Assembly: GCA_001313085.1 (NCBI GenBank)
Contig: BBFE01000020.1
Span: 1 to 58,237 of the forward strand
From: Paenibacillus sp. JCM 18996
GTDB lineage: Bacteria > Bacillota > Bacilli > Paenibacillales > NBRC-103111
Direction: 5' to 3'
DNA: 58,237 bases
The translations under genes and the position numbers were made by a program. This document shows positions 1 through 9,235 of the stretch, piece after piece (position 1 is the stretch's first letter; each line of letters starts with the position of its first letter). The notes below the pieces were generated by a model. That model saw nothing but the letters and a program-made list of their open reading frames with translations. It did no database searches and was not told the origin of the DNA.

Positions 1-285
1 CAAGCCCGCCGGGCAGCTCCCACGGCATGTCTTCATGCTGTGGACAGCCATGTCAATCTCCGCATCGAGCATAGCCTGCTCGATCTCTTTCACAAACAGT
101 CCCTTACCTCCGACCTTGGACAGGGTCCTATCCAGAATCCGATCCCCTTTGGTGACGATCCTCCGGGTTTCGAAATGGGCCTCTATCCCTTCCGCCGCGC
201 ACAGCTCCCTCAGGTGATCAATGACCATATTCGTCTGGGTCAAGGCCAGAGCGCTCTGTCTGGTACCCACTATAATTTTGCGCAA
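1..285 (-). CDS. hemC: hydroxymethylbilane synthase, N-terminal part
   Basis: Porphobilinogen deaminase joins four porphobilinogen units into hydroxymethylbilane in haem and sirohaem synthesis. About 95 N-terminal residues are present; the rest lies beyond the left edge. Visible family motifs are [13 protein letters not shown] at the start and AVHSMK followed, one frame over, by DMPWELP. Joining the two needs one base near 31, most simply a missing G. I chose a TTG start at 285 because GGAGGG lies about 7 bases upstream and the next codons give the family start RKIIVGTR. It is the last visible gene of the hemA-hemX-dehydrogenase-hemC run. Confidence 0.93.
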   Translation of the reverse strand, partial: MRKIIVGTRQSALALTQTNMVIDHLRELCAAEGIEAHFETRRIVTKGDRILDRTLSKVGGKGLFVKEIEQAMLDAEIDMAVHSMKTCRGSCPAGL

Positions 286-403
286 TGCAATCCCTCCATT
301 CGCCGCCACTCTATGCATCACTATCCCCACACGGCAAAATCTTTGTTCCTTATATAGGGGGTAACACTGTATAATCCACGCCCGGATGAGCAGGTTTACC
401 GTT

Positions 404-1095
404 TCACGCAAGCCCCTTCCGCTCGCCGAACCTGATGAGGGCTTCCGGCGAGAGGCCGGCGTCCAGGAGGCGGAACAGCTCTTCCGGCAATCCGCCGAAC
501 CGTCCTTCGGCAATAGCCGCTAATACTTTCCATTGTACCACAATTCCCATCATCTGTTGACGTTGCGCCGATTGATGCACCTTCTCGCGGAGCTTCCTCC
601 TGACCTCATGCAAAAAATCCAGGTAAACCTCATATTCCTCGCCGAACATTTCCTCCACCCTGCTCTTGATCACAGCTGCCGCACCCGGACTGGCACCTCC
701 GGTATAAATCGCTATCGTCAGCTTTCCTCGGCGCACGGCAGCCGGCAGGATCGTGTCGCCGGCCTCCGGCCGATCCGCCCGGTTGAGCAAAGCGCCCACC
801 TTATGGCATCCTCGCCGACTTCGGCGTTGACTGCCTCGTCATTCGCCGCGGCTATAACCATAAACGCTCCAGCCGCATCACCGGGCCTGTATTCCCTCGA
901 CAGTCCGCGGATAAGCCCCGATCCGATCAATTGCCCAATTCGGTCCGTACATGCAGGACTGACCACCGTGACTTGCGCCCCGCACTCCAGCAGGGCAGCG
1001 ATCTTCCGCTCCGCCACCGTTCCGCCGCCGACCACGACGCAGCGGCGCCCATGCAGATTGAGCATAATCGGAAAGTAAGTTTTCACACTCATCAT
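404..1095 (-). CDS. precorrin-2 dehydrogenase / sirohydrochlorin ferrochelatase (CysG N-domain, Met8 type)
   Basis: NAD-dependent oxidation of precorrin-2 towards sirohydrochlorin, possibly with iron insertion, for sirohaem. The N-terminus shows the Rossmann motif [12 protein letters not shown] (about residues 17-28), and later [14 protein letters not shown] and the helical stretch [18 protein letters not shown], typical of this roughly 220-residue family. There is no methyltransferase domain, so it is the stand-alone form. The frame breaks near 803, where one base is missing in the family reading NAEVGEDA...VGALLNRAD. Its ATG overlaps the stop of hemX (ATGATGA), so the two are translationally coupled. 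A second ATG at 1092 is possible. Confidence 0.9.
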
Positions 1096-1925
1096 CCTGT
1101 CCATCCGTGAAAATTGGAATAATAATTGGATACGACGAAATTGAGCACCACAATGCCAAAAGCCAGCAGATTCCACAAAGCGAGCTTTTTTTTCCCGGTA
1201 ATCCCCATCGCCGTCCGCTGGAACAGATAGAAGCCGTAAGCGCCAAGGACAAACACCGAATTCACAACTTTGGGATCGAACAACAGCTTCATGTTGTGCT
1301 CCAGAGAGATCCACACAATGCCAAGGGCCAGAGAGGTGAGCAGCAGCGGGGTTCCCGCCACCACCAGGTAATATGTATATCTGTCGGTGGTTTCCAGGCT
1401 GGGCAGCCTTCTCATGGTTGAAGACCACATCTTTTCTTTCAGCTGACGGTGCAGGAACAAATACATCCCCGAAAATACCGCAGCGGCGGTATAAGCCGCA
1501 TAGCTGCCCATGGCCAAGGAAATGTGAATCAGCATCAGCTCGTCATTGATGGCCCAGCGGGAGTAGGTCGGAACCACATTCGGATTGCCGAAAAAAAATT
1601 CAGCGCCAGCACGCCGAACCCGAACACATTGACAAAAAAAACAAACAGCTCTATCCGAAAGAACCTCGCCGCCAGCAGGGATAAGGTCACGAGTGACCAG
1701 GAAAAAAAAGAGCAGCGTCTCAAACATCGTAAAAGCGGTGGAGGAGCGGTGCTGAATAATGTTGAAAACCAAATAACAGGTCTGCAGCAGCCACACAAAA
1801 GAAAGCAGCCCCGTCCCCACTCTCTTGGCTTTTAAATTCCTGCCTATGAAATCGGAGAAATAGAACAGCAAGCTCAGCGCATAAATATAAATGATAAGAT
1901 CATATAACCAGCTCTGTGTGACCAT
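1092..1925 (-). CDS. hemX: HemX / CcsA-family membrane protein
   Basis: A multi-pass membrane protein of the cytochrome c assembly (CcsA/HemX) family. In Bacillus it sits right after hemA and lowers the level of glutamyl-tRNA reductase. Several hydrophobic segments are clear, with the conserved stretch LMLIHISLAMGSYAAY in the middle. The reading frame is open throughout, but about 40 residues between 1591 and 1711 are in the wrong frame. Both ends of that segment are A8 runs, and the neighbouring frame supplies the expected hydrophobic sequence (FFSWSLVTLSLLAARFFRIE). So there are two compensating indels. The final GKKKLALW also contains an A8 run and may be over-long by three bases. Confidence 0.88.
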   Translation of the reverse strand: MVTQSWLYDLIIYIYALSLLFYFSDFIGRNLKAKRVGTGLLSFVWLLQTCYLVFNIIQHRSSTAFTMFETLLFFFLVTRDLIPAGGEVLSDRAVCFFCQCVRVRRAGAEFFFGNPNVVPTYSRWAINDELMLIHISLAMGSYAAYTAAAVFSGMYLFLHRQLKEKMWSSTMRRLPSLETTDRYTYYLVVAGTPLLLTSLALGIVWISLEHNMKLLFDPKVVNSVFVLGAYGFYLFQRTAMGITGKKKLALWNLLAFGIVVLNFVVSNYYSNFHGWTG

Positions 1926-2015
1926 AAAATAGAATCTCCTAAATGCGCAAAGTCTTTAAAAAAAAGGCGAAACCGTCTCTTATCCGACAATTCCGCCTTC
2001 TTATATCCATATAAT

Positions 2016-3414
2016 TTAAATCAATATCTCCGGTACGGGGTTTAACCTGCCGCCTGCGGGCTTATCCGTGTTCCACCCTGCGTCAATCTCTTTCTCCGCT
2101 GTACGCTGAGCCTTCCGGGCTTCTTCCTTCCGCTCTTGCTCCGCAAGCTGGTCCTCCAATGCAAACACCTGTGTAAAAAAAGCTCCAGAGCTTCGTCGCC
2201 TTTTCTCTCAACGGACATTTCCTTGATTTTGAGAATCGGATCTCTCAGCATCTGGTTCATCATGCTCTTCGTCAGCTTGCGGATCAGCTTCCGTTCATGG
2301 TCGCTGAGCTCCGGCAGACGGTTCAGCAGATTATCCAGGGTGTTCTCGTGGATCGCGTTCGCTTTCGTTTGCAGCGCCTGGATGACCGGACTGACCGCCA
2401 AAGTCTTCTTCCACTGCTCAAAAGCAGCCAGCTCCAGCGTGATCATCTCTTCGATCTTGACCGCTTCCTTGCGCCGTTCTTCCAGATTATGGTCGACAAT
2501 CAGCTGCAAATCGTCAATGTCATAGAGAAACACGCCAGGCAGCTCGCTGATCGCAGGATCGATGTCCCGCGGCACGGCGATGTCTATCATGAACAATGGA
2601 CGGGATTTGCGCTTCTGGATGACATGCTGTATCATGCCGTGGGTAAGCACGAGCTCCTTTGCCCCGGTTGAAGAAATAATGACATCCACATCCGGCAAAT
2701 AATCGAACATCCGGTCCATCGGGCAGGCGATTCCATTGAACTTGTCCGCCAGCTCCTGCGCCCTCTCCAGCGTACGGTTTACCACGATCACTTTATGGGC
2801 TCCGTTCGAATACAGATGCTTGGCCGACAGCTCGCTCATTTTGCCCGCGCCGATCAGCATGATCGTCTTGTTGTCGTAGCTGCCGAAAATCCGCTTGCCC
2901 AGCTCCACAGCCGCATAGCTGACGGAAACCGGGTTCTCTCCGATGGAAGTTTCGGAATGGGCCTTTTGGCCATCGTAACTGCTTGCTTGAATAATGTGTT
3001 AAAGAAAGTTCCGGTCGTCCCCAGGCTTTGCGCAAGCAGGAAGGAATCACGGATCTGGCCGAGGATCTGGGTTTCCCCGATCACCATGGAATCCAGTCCG
3101 CTCGCGACGCGGAACAAATGCTCCAGAGCTTGCTCTTCTTGATAAATATATAAATGAGGAGAAAATTGTTCTCTCGGAACGCCGAACCATTTCTCCATAA
3201 AGCTTTTGATATAGTGACCGCAAACATGCGCCCGATCTACAACTGCATAAATTTCCGTGCGGTTGCAGGTGCCCGCGATAACACATTCCAGTATGCTGTT
3301 CGTTTGCTTCAGCTCTGCGAGAGCTTCAGGCAAGTCCGCCTGGGCCACCGAAAATCTTTCGCGGATTTCCACAGGAGCGGTTCGGTAATTGAGGCCAACA
3401 ACGATAATATGAAT
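2016..3414 (-). CDS. hemA: glutamyl-tRNA reductase
   Basis: First step of C5 tetrapyrrole synthesis: NADPH reduction of glutamyl-tRNA to glutamate-1-semialdehyde. The catalytic cysteine lies in [10 protein letters not shown] (about residue 50), the quinate/shikimate-dehydrogenase-type NADP fold in [15 protein letters not shown], and the C-terminal helical dimerisation domain follows. Two frameshifts interrupt it: a missing base near 2962 and an extra base in the A7 run at 2175-2181. Corrected, it ends at the TAA at 2016. The family start M-H-I-x-V-V-G aligns with an ATT codon at 3412-3414, six bases after AGGTGA. No ATG, GTG or TTG fits in that frame, so a rare ATT start is proposed. Confidence 0.93.
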
Positions 3415-3453
3415 GTGAAGTCACCTGCCTTTCCCTAAACATGTTGTGGAGGT

Positions 3454-3479
3454 TGTTGAATTCAACATATATTATAGCA
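3454..3479 (-). promoter_or_regulatory. hemA promoter with overlapping perfect palindrome
   Basis: On the minus strand TGCTATAAT (3471-3479) is an extended -10 element about 60 bases before hemA. No good -35 is seen, as expected for the extended type. Just downstream, at the expected start of transcription, lies the 14-base perfect palindrome TGTTGAATTCAACA (3454-3467). Its position suggests a repressor site. It does not match the PerR consensus used at hemA in Bacillus subtilis closely. The binding protein is unknown. Confidence 0.55.
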
Positions 3480-3584
3480 TAAGAACCGGACAAGCCCAGC
3501 GACAATTTTGTACAATTTTTGAAGATCATACAGACTGTTTTGTCAGCGTACAACGCTATTCTTACCAAACGGCACCCAATCTAA

Positions 3585-4167
3585 TCATAAGTTCCACCAA
3601 TGATAAGCTTTGGTGCACAGCCGGCTTCGCACTACTGCAGCCATTTTTTTCTTCAGCAGCTCTTTCAACGCCTTGTCTGCCTTGGCCATTTTATCATTCT
3701 GCGACGAAATCACGCTATCCCGGGAATCCAGCACCTTGCCATAGCCGTCGTACATCTGAGCGAACTGCTTGGCAGCTTCACCGAGCACCTGCAGCTCGTC
3801 GGGTTTCAACAGCCTTTCTCCACCCATCTGGAGCTTTTCGATATACTGCATGAGAGAGGACAGCGAGGCGAGAGGATTAAGTCCACCGTCTCCGGCCGCC
3901 AGCACAAGCCTTTCATGGGTATACATGACCGTGAACAACGCCTGCTTCGTATTGGTCAGCTCATGTGTCCCCTTCATCCTGGGAGCCTCCAGCAAATAGC
4001 TGTTCAGCATTTCCATTTGAAACATAGCGACCTGGTAAAGTAGCTGCGTAGAATCTTTCCTCTCAAAACGGTGCTGAACCGAGGAAAAAAATCTGGTATA
4101 AAGGCCATACGACCAGAAGACCGACCAAAATCCACACAATCCCTTTTGCCGCCCGGCGCCTTGCCAT
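3585..4167 (-). CDS. conserved protein with one N-terminal membrane anchor, unknown function
   Basis: Not recognised. The ATG at 4167 follows GGGGGGAAAGCGA. The protein opens with basic residues MARRRAAKG and a single hydrophobic segment IVWILVGLLVVWPLYQIFF, then a soluble helical region of about 150 residues, so it is probably membrane-anchored with the bulk outside or inside as one domain. The frame shifts at the A7 run 4085-4091. At the 3' end a run of A in KKK could shift the stop from 3585 to a nearby TAG. It lies between hemA and speD on the same strand, with no sign of a shared pathway. Confidence 0.7.
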
Positions 4168-4301
4168 TCGCTTTCCCCCCGTCTTTAAAGCGAGCTTCAC
4201 AACCACTCGTCCTTTAAAATGTATGGGAGAAGGATAGAATATATCCCTGTTTTTTTTTGCGGGCAAAAAAGGATAATACAAGACTTAATGTTTCTTCACT
4301 C

Positions 4302-4341
4302 GTCAAAAAAACAAGTAACCGCGGCCAGAGGCCGCGGTTAC
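4302..4341 (-). terminator. rho-independent terminator of speD
   Basis: A perfect stem GTAACCGCGGCC / GGCCGCGGTTAC with a three-base loop lies 14 bases after the speD stop. On the minus strand it is followed after a few bases by T7. Confidence 0.88.
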
Positions 4342-4354
4342 TGCATACATCGAT

Positions 4355-4756
4355 TTATTTTACGAGCTCTACCTGCTGCATTGCGGGTGTCTCTACCTTT
4401 AACTCGCCTAATCCGCGAATAAGCTTCTTAGCGTATACCGTTTCAGGCTTCAACACAGAAATCAAATGATCGATTGCCAGCTGAGGGTCAACGGTTTCAC
4501 CACATGTGTAGCAATCCAATGCTGCGAATCCTCTCTCAGGATACGTGTGAATGGAGATGTGGCTTTCCGACAACATGACTAGAACTGTAGCTCCTTGTGG
4601 TTCAAACTGCTTCGCTTGAACAGATAAAACGGTGGCGCCGCAAACTTCAGCTGCTTCTACCATTTGAGCCTGCAACCATTCCGCATTGTTCAGCAGATCG
4701 AAGTCAGCTCCCCAAGTATCAACAGCAACGTGTCTTCCGAAAGTCGAGTATTCCAT
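4355..4756 (-). CDS. speD: S-adenosylmethionine decarboxylase proenzyme
   Basis: Makes decarboxylated SAM, the aminopropyl donor for spermidine. The 133-residue length is that of the small bacterial class 1b enzyme (SpeD/SpeH of Bacillus). The self-cleavage site is visible as LSESHISIHTYPE, where the second Ser becomes the pyruvoyl group, and the conserved catalytic CYTCGE follows. The gene is intact. The ATG at 4756 follows GGAAGGGGGAACC. It has its own leader and terminator, so it is probably a single-gene unit. Its 5' leader has unusual pairing, described separately. Confidence 0.95.
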   Translation of the reverse strand: MEYSTFGRHVAVDTWGADFDLLNNAEWLQAQMVEAAEVCGATVLSVQAKQFEPQGATVLVMLSESHISIHTYPERGFAALDCYTCGETVDPQLAIDHLISVLKPETVYAKKLIRGLGELKVETPAMQQVELVK

Positions 4757-4890
4757 CTTTCGGTTCCCCCTTCCTAGGAATAAAATTGTTTTTTTTATTT
4801 CATCCGCTAGGACCTACGTCATTCACTTCCCGAGGGAATAATCTCTCGCAACATTCAATGTCCTGAGTGAATCCTGGTTCCTATAATATT
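4757..4890 (-). promoter_or_regulatory. speD promoter and structured 5' leader
   Basis: A -10-like TATTAT (about 4884-4889, minus strand) is followed by a leader of about 115 bases. Its 5' part has ATTCACT and AGGAC. After the small stem TTCC-CTCG-GGAA come AGTGAAT and then GTCCT. Pairing ATTCACT with AGTGAAT and AGGAC with GTCCT crosses, giving an H-type pseudoknot topology. The pairing is read from sequence only, and I do not recognise a known riboswitch class. Confidence 0.4.
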
Positions 4891-5145
4891 TTCAACGAAA
4901 ATAAAAAATAACATCTATTGGCCAGAAAAGCAACACTTTTTTTTGCCAACCGGTTCATAATTTTCAGTAATGGGAACACCACAATAAACACAATATGAAT
5001 TTCTGCAAAAAAAGGTTACAATTCCCATACTATTCTATGGAAGATCGGGTGCCCGTTTAAAACGCAATTCAGGGAACGCCGCACAAAAGAACGTCATTCG
5101 CTCAGGACAGGAAAGGCCTCAATAGGGCTGCCTTCGTTATTAACG
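4891..5145. other. intergenic stretch without recognised features
   Basis: AT-rich sequence with several A/T runs between the speD promoter and the next terminator. I see no coding potential and no clear repeat here. Confidence 0.6.
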
Positions 5146-5170
5146 AAAAAAGACCCTCCAGAGGGATCTT
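5146..5170 (-). terminator. rho-independent terminator
   Basis: On the minus strand AAGATCCCTCTGGAGGGTCTT forms a hairpin followed by T6, 12 bases after the stop of the gene at 5183-5770. Confidence 0.85.
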
Positions 5171-5182
5171 CATCACTATGTT

Positions 5183-5770
5183 CTAGGCTTCAAGCAAGAA
5201 TAACCGGCGGCTCATCTTTTGAAGTCTTTCGTCGATTTGTTTGTGTATTTCAGGCTCTTGCACGGAGTTTCTCAAATCCAACAGATGATTGACCTGATCT
5301 TGTATGATCGCAATTTCCCGCTCAACCTGCCTTCTCTTGAACAGCTGCTCCAACTGGCCGACTCTGTTTCTGTACTCATAAATAATTTTCTCGGAGGCAC
5401 CGATGACTTCGACGATCTTCACGACAGAACCATGGTGATAGTGATAAACCATTGTAAAGGTAGGATAAATCCGGTTGACCACTGCATCACCTTTAAAGAT
5501 GGAGATGGCTTTGCGCATCAAGTTGGCCAGCTTCTGGGAACTGATTCTGCAGCTCCTTTCACAAACAAACTTGTTGAATTGACGTTCAAACGACAGTAAA
5601 ACTTCTTCTCCCTCATCGTCTCTAAAGGCGATCTCTTGGTTGCCGTTCTCCACGACTTTCACGTGCAAAGTCACTTGATGGTCTTCGAACATTTGAATAA
5701 ACTTCGACATTTGGGCTTCCGTTAACTCCAGGCAGGTTTTGACATATTCAGTCGCTAACCGTTGTGCCAT
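5183..5770 (-). CDS. conserved hypothetical protein, about 195 residues
   Basis: The gene is intact and ends just before a terminator. The start at 5770 (MAQRLATEY) has GAGGG upstream, and a -10-like TATAAT lies at 5822-5827. The sequence is soluble and charged, with no signal peptide. The C-terminal 60 residues (GQLEQLFKRRQVEREIAIIQ onward) look like a coiled coil with many Glu, Gln and Arg. I recognise it only as a type of protein conserved in Paenibacillus relatives, with no known role. A regulatory or structural role would be a guess. Confidence 0.75.
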   Translation of the reverse strand: MAQRLATEYVKTCLELTEAQMSKFIQMFEDHQVTLHVKVVENGNQEIAFRDDEGEEVLLSFERQFNKFVCERSCRISSQKLANLMRKAISIFKGDAVVNRIYPTFTMVYHYHHGSVVKIVEVIGASEKIIYEYRNRVGQLEQLFKRRQVEREIAIIQDQVNHLLDLRNSVQEPEIHKQIDERLQKMSRRLFLLEA

Positions 5771-6034
5771 AAAAAATCCCTCAATTCTATTTTTTTTCAA
5801 ACCGTATACCTTTACAAAAGTATTATACAACATTGAACAAGATGTTTCCTGCATTTAAACCACCCAAAAACCGCCGAAATCCAGAAAAAAAACGCAGAGA
5901 TTTCAGATTAGCGCAAAAGTTTGCATGTTTCCCTCGCTTTCCCTGCTTGATGTCCTCGGTTCCCTGCCGCATGTGATCGCACATTGTGTCATTTTCACAC
6001 GACCTGTGATTTAAAGCATTCCTTGGCGTTAACC

Positions 6035-6073
6035 AAAAAGACCGCCTGGCATATAAACTATGCAGAACGGCCT
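6035..6073 (-). terminator. probable terminator downstream of engB
   Basis: On the minus strand AGGCCG and CGGTCT pair across about 23 bases, and T5 follows. It lies about 25 bases past the engB stop. The rest of 5771-6098 shows only the promoter of the upstream gene. Confidence 0.55.
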
Positions 6074-6098
6074 TGTTCTATGCCCTATGACATTGTAG

Positions 6099-6746
6099 TC
6101 ATTCCAACCCTTGTTCCGCCCGCTCTCCCGCACCGTTGCCGGAGGGATCCGCAGCATCCCGGATGATGGCTTGCTCAATCACAGCCCACAGTTCATCCTT
6201 TCCGAGCCCGAGCTCCGACGAGAAAAGAATCATCGGATCCGATTTGTTGAGCTGCAGGTCCTCCCGGATGATTCTCTGATGCTTGGTCCACTTCCCTTTC
6301 GGGATTTTGTCCGCTTTGGTCGTCACCACGCAGACCGGCGCACCGTAATGCTTGAGCCACTCATAAGTCGCGATGTCGTCCTTGGAAGGAGGGTGGCGCA
6401 GGTCGATGATCTGCAGTATCAGCTTGAGAGGCTCCCGGTTCAGCAGATATTCCTCGATAAACTTCCCCCACTGCTCGCGGAGCGACTTGGAAACCTGGGC
6501 ATACCCATACCCCGGCAGATCGACAAAAAAATAAATCGTTATTAATGCGGTAATAGTTCAAAGTCTGGGTCTTCCCGGGTTTGGAGCTTGTCCTGGCAAG
6601 GTTTTTTTTCGCGAAATCATGCGATTGATCAACGAAGACTTGCCGACATTTGAACGCCCTACCAGAGCAATTTCCGGTAAGGCATCCGTCGGGTACTGTT
6701 TCGGACCAACCGCGCTGATAACGAATTCAGCTTGATTGACCTTCAT
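6099..6746 (-). CDS. engB: ribosome biogenesis GTPase YsxC/EngB
   Basis: An essential GTPase of large-subunit assembly. The Walker A motif GRSNVGKSS, the TSSKPGKT switch, DLPGYG (G3) and TKAD (G4) are all present, but in different frames. Extra bases in the T8 run 6602-6609 and the A7 run 6525-6531 split the gene. Corrected length is about 215 residues, slightly longer than usual because of an acidic tail. It follows lonA by 20 bases, the same order as in Bacillus (lonA-ysxC). Because the gene is essential, the breaks argue for sequence errors. Confidence 0.92.
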
Positions 6747-6765
6747 GTGTATTCACTCTTTCTCT

Positions 6766-9104
6766 CTATCTCACTTCTACAGGTTTTACAAGCGCTTGCT
6801 CCAGAACTTCGTCCATGTGGCCCACAGGCACGAAGGTCAAGTCATTGCGGACGCTGTCCGGAATCTCCTGAATGTCTTTCTCATTATCCTTGGGGAGCAG
6901 CACTTTGCGGATGCCGGCTCGGTGGGCGGCCAAAGTTTTCTCCTTCAGTCCGCCGATAGGCAGGACGCGGCCTCGCAACGTAATCTCGCCCGTCATAGCC
7001 ACCTCCCGTGAAACCGGGATATTCGTCAGAGCGGAGATCAGCGCGGTCGCCATCGTAATCCCCGCGGAAGGACCGTCCTTCGGAATCGCTCCTTCCGGTA
7101 TGTGAATATGGATGTCATTTTTTTCTCGTGGAAGTCCGGCGGTATATTGAGCTGCTGCGCTCTTGACCTCGTATAAGAGAAGGCTGCTTGCGCGGATTCC
7201 TTCATTACATCGCCGAGTTTGCCGGTCAAAGTGAGCTTGCCGGTGCCCGGCATGACGGTCACTTCAATGACCAGCGTGTCGCCTCCGACCTCCGTCCAGG
7301 CGAGTCCGGTAACGGCCCCCACCTGATCTTCCGCGTCTACCGTGCCGTAGCGGAATTTGCCCGGCCCGAGGTAATCTTTGAGATTGTCTTTATTGATGCT
7401 GACCTGGATCTCCTCCGGGCTCGTCACAATCTGCTTTGCGGCTTTACGGCACAACGCGGCAAGCTGCTGCTCCAGGTTCCGGACCCCGGATTCCCGGGTA
7501 TATTCCCGGATCACCTTCATTAAAGTACCTTCCTCTGCCGTCAGCTGGTTCTCCTTCAACCCGTGCTCTTTCTCCTGCTTCGGAAGCAGGTGATTCCTCG
7601 CGATCTGCAGCTTCTCCAGCTCCGTGTAGCCCGGGATATACAGCACTTCCATACGGTCAAGCAGCGGGCGCGGAATGTTGTGGACCGCATTCGCCGTCGT
7701 AATAAACATCACCTTCGACAAATCGAAAGGCACTTCAATAAAATGATCGCTAAAAGTGCTGTTCTGCTCCGGATCCAGGACTTCAAGCAAAGCGGCCGAA
7801 GGGTCGCCGCGGAAATCGTTCGCCATCTTGTCGATTTCATCGAGCAGGAAAACGGGATTGCTCGTTCCCGCGTTCTTCATCCCCTGGATGATCCTTCCGG
7901 GCATTGCGCCACATAAGTGCGGCGGTGGCCTCGGATCTCGGCCTCGTCCCGCACGCCGCCCAAGGAAATCCTGACGAATTCGCGCCCCAAGGATTTGGCG
8001 ATCGACCGGGCGATAGAAGTTTTACCGACGCCGGGAGGACCCGCAAGGCAAAGAATGGGACCTTTCAGCTTCTGAACAAGCTTCTGGACAGCCAAATACT
8101 CCAGGACCGCTCTTTGGGCTTCTCGAGCCGTAGTGTTCCTTGCTGAGGATCTCTTCCGCCTTATTGATGTCAAGATCGTCCTCTGTCCTTTTGTTCCAGG
8201 GAAGCGTCAAGAGCCAATCGATGTAGTTGCGGATTACTCCGCTCTCCGCAGAGGTAGCAGGCATCTTTTCCAACCGGTCGATTTCCTTCTCGATCTTCTC
8301 TTTCACTTTCTCCGGCACGCCGGATTCCGCCAGCTGGTTGCGAAGCTCCTCCACCTCGCCGGCACGGCCTTCCTTCTCGCCGAGTTCCTTCTGGATCGCC
8401 TTCATCTGTTCGCGCAGATAATATTCCTTCTGCGTCTTCTCCATCTGCTTCTTGACGCGCTGGCTGATCTTTCTTTCCAGCTCCAGCACTTCCCGTTCGT
8501 TGCCCAGGATGTCCAGCAGCTTCTCGAGCCGCTCGCGGACATCGATGGTCTCCAGAATCTCCTGTTTGTCTTTGATCTTCAAAGTGAGATGGCTGCAGAT
8601 CACATCCGCCAGCCTGCCCGGCTCGTCAATGTCGGACACCGCGGCTAACGTCTCGGGAGTTACCTTCTTGGATAAATTAATATAATGCTCAAACTGGTTG
8701 AGCACCGTTCTCATCAGAGCATCAATTTCGGGATCGGTCACTTCCTGCTCGTGCAGTTCTTTAACGTTAACCTCGTAATACTCGTCATTATTAAGAAAAT
8801 CGATGACTTCGGCCCGAATGACGCCTTCCACCAGAACCCTGATCGTTCCGTTCGGCAGCTTCAGCATCTGTCTCACTTTCGCTATGGTACCGATCCGGTA
8901 AATATCCTCTTTGGACGGCTCCTCGATGTTAACCTCCGATTGCGAGCAGAGGAGAATCATACTGTCCTCGACCATGGCTTTGTCCAATGCCTTAACCGAC
9001 TTTTCCCTGCCAACATCCAAATGGAGGACCATGCTCGGATATACAAGCAGGCCTCTCAGAGGGAGCAAAGGCAGTCTCCGTGTCTTATTCTTGTTAGGTC
9101 CCAT
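6766..9104 (-). CDS. lon: ATP-dependent protease LonA
   Basis: A cytosolic AAA+ protease for damaged and regulatory proteins. The order is: substrate-binding N-domain (from [20 protein letters not shown]), a coiled coil with [13 protein letters not shown], Walker [14 protein letters not shown], Walker [10 protein letters not shown], and the Ser-Lys protease domain, with the serine in KDGPSAG and the lysine in [15 protein letters not shown]. There are frameshifts near 7909 and 8128 (one missing G/C each) and in the T7 run 7118-7124. The start at 9104 has GGAGGTG upstream. Corrected length is about 778 residues, normal for LonA. Confidence 0.95.
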
Positions 9105-9235
9105 CGTAAGCACCTCCATCGGAACTCTCCGTTTGCCGCACAACTATTTTATCAAAACTCGGGTCCAAATACCAATTACAGCCGAACAAGCTGCCTGCGG
9201 CGCGGTTACTCCGCCGGGACTACGCTATAAGGCGA

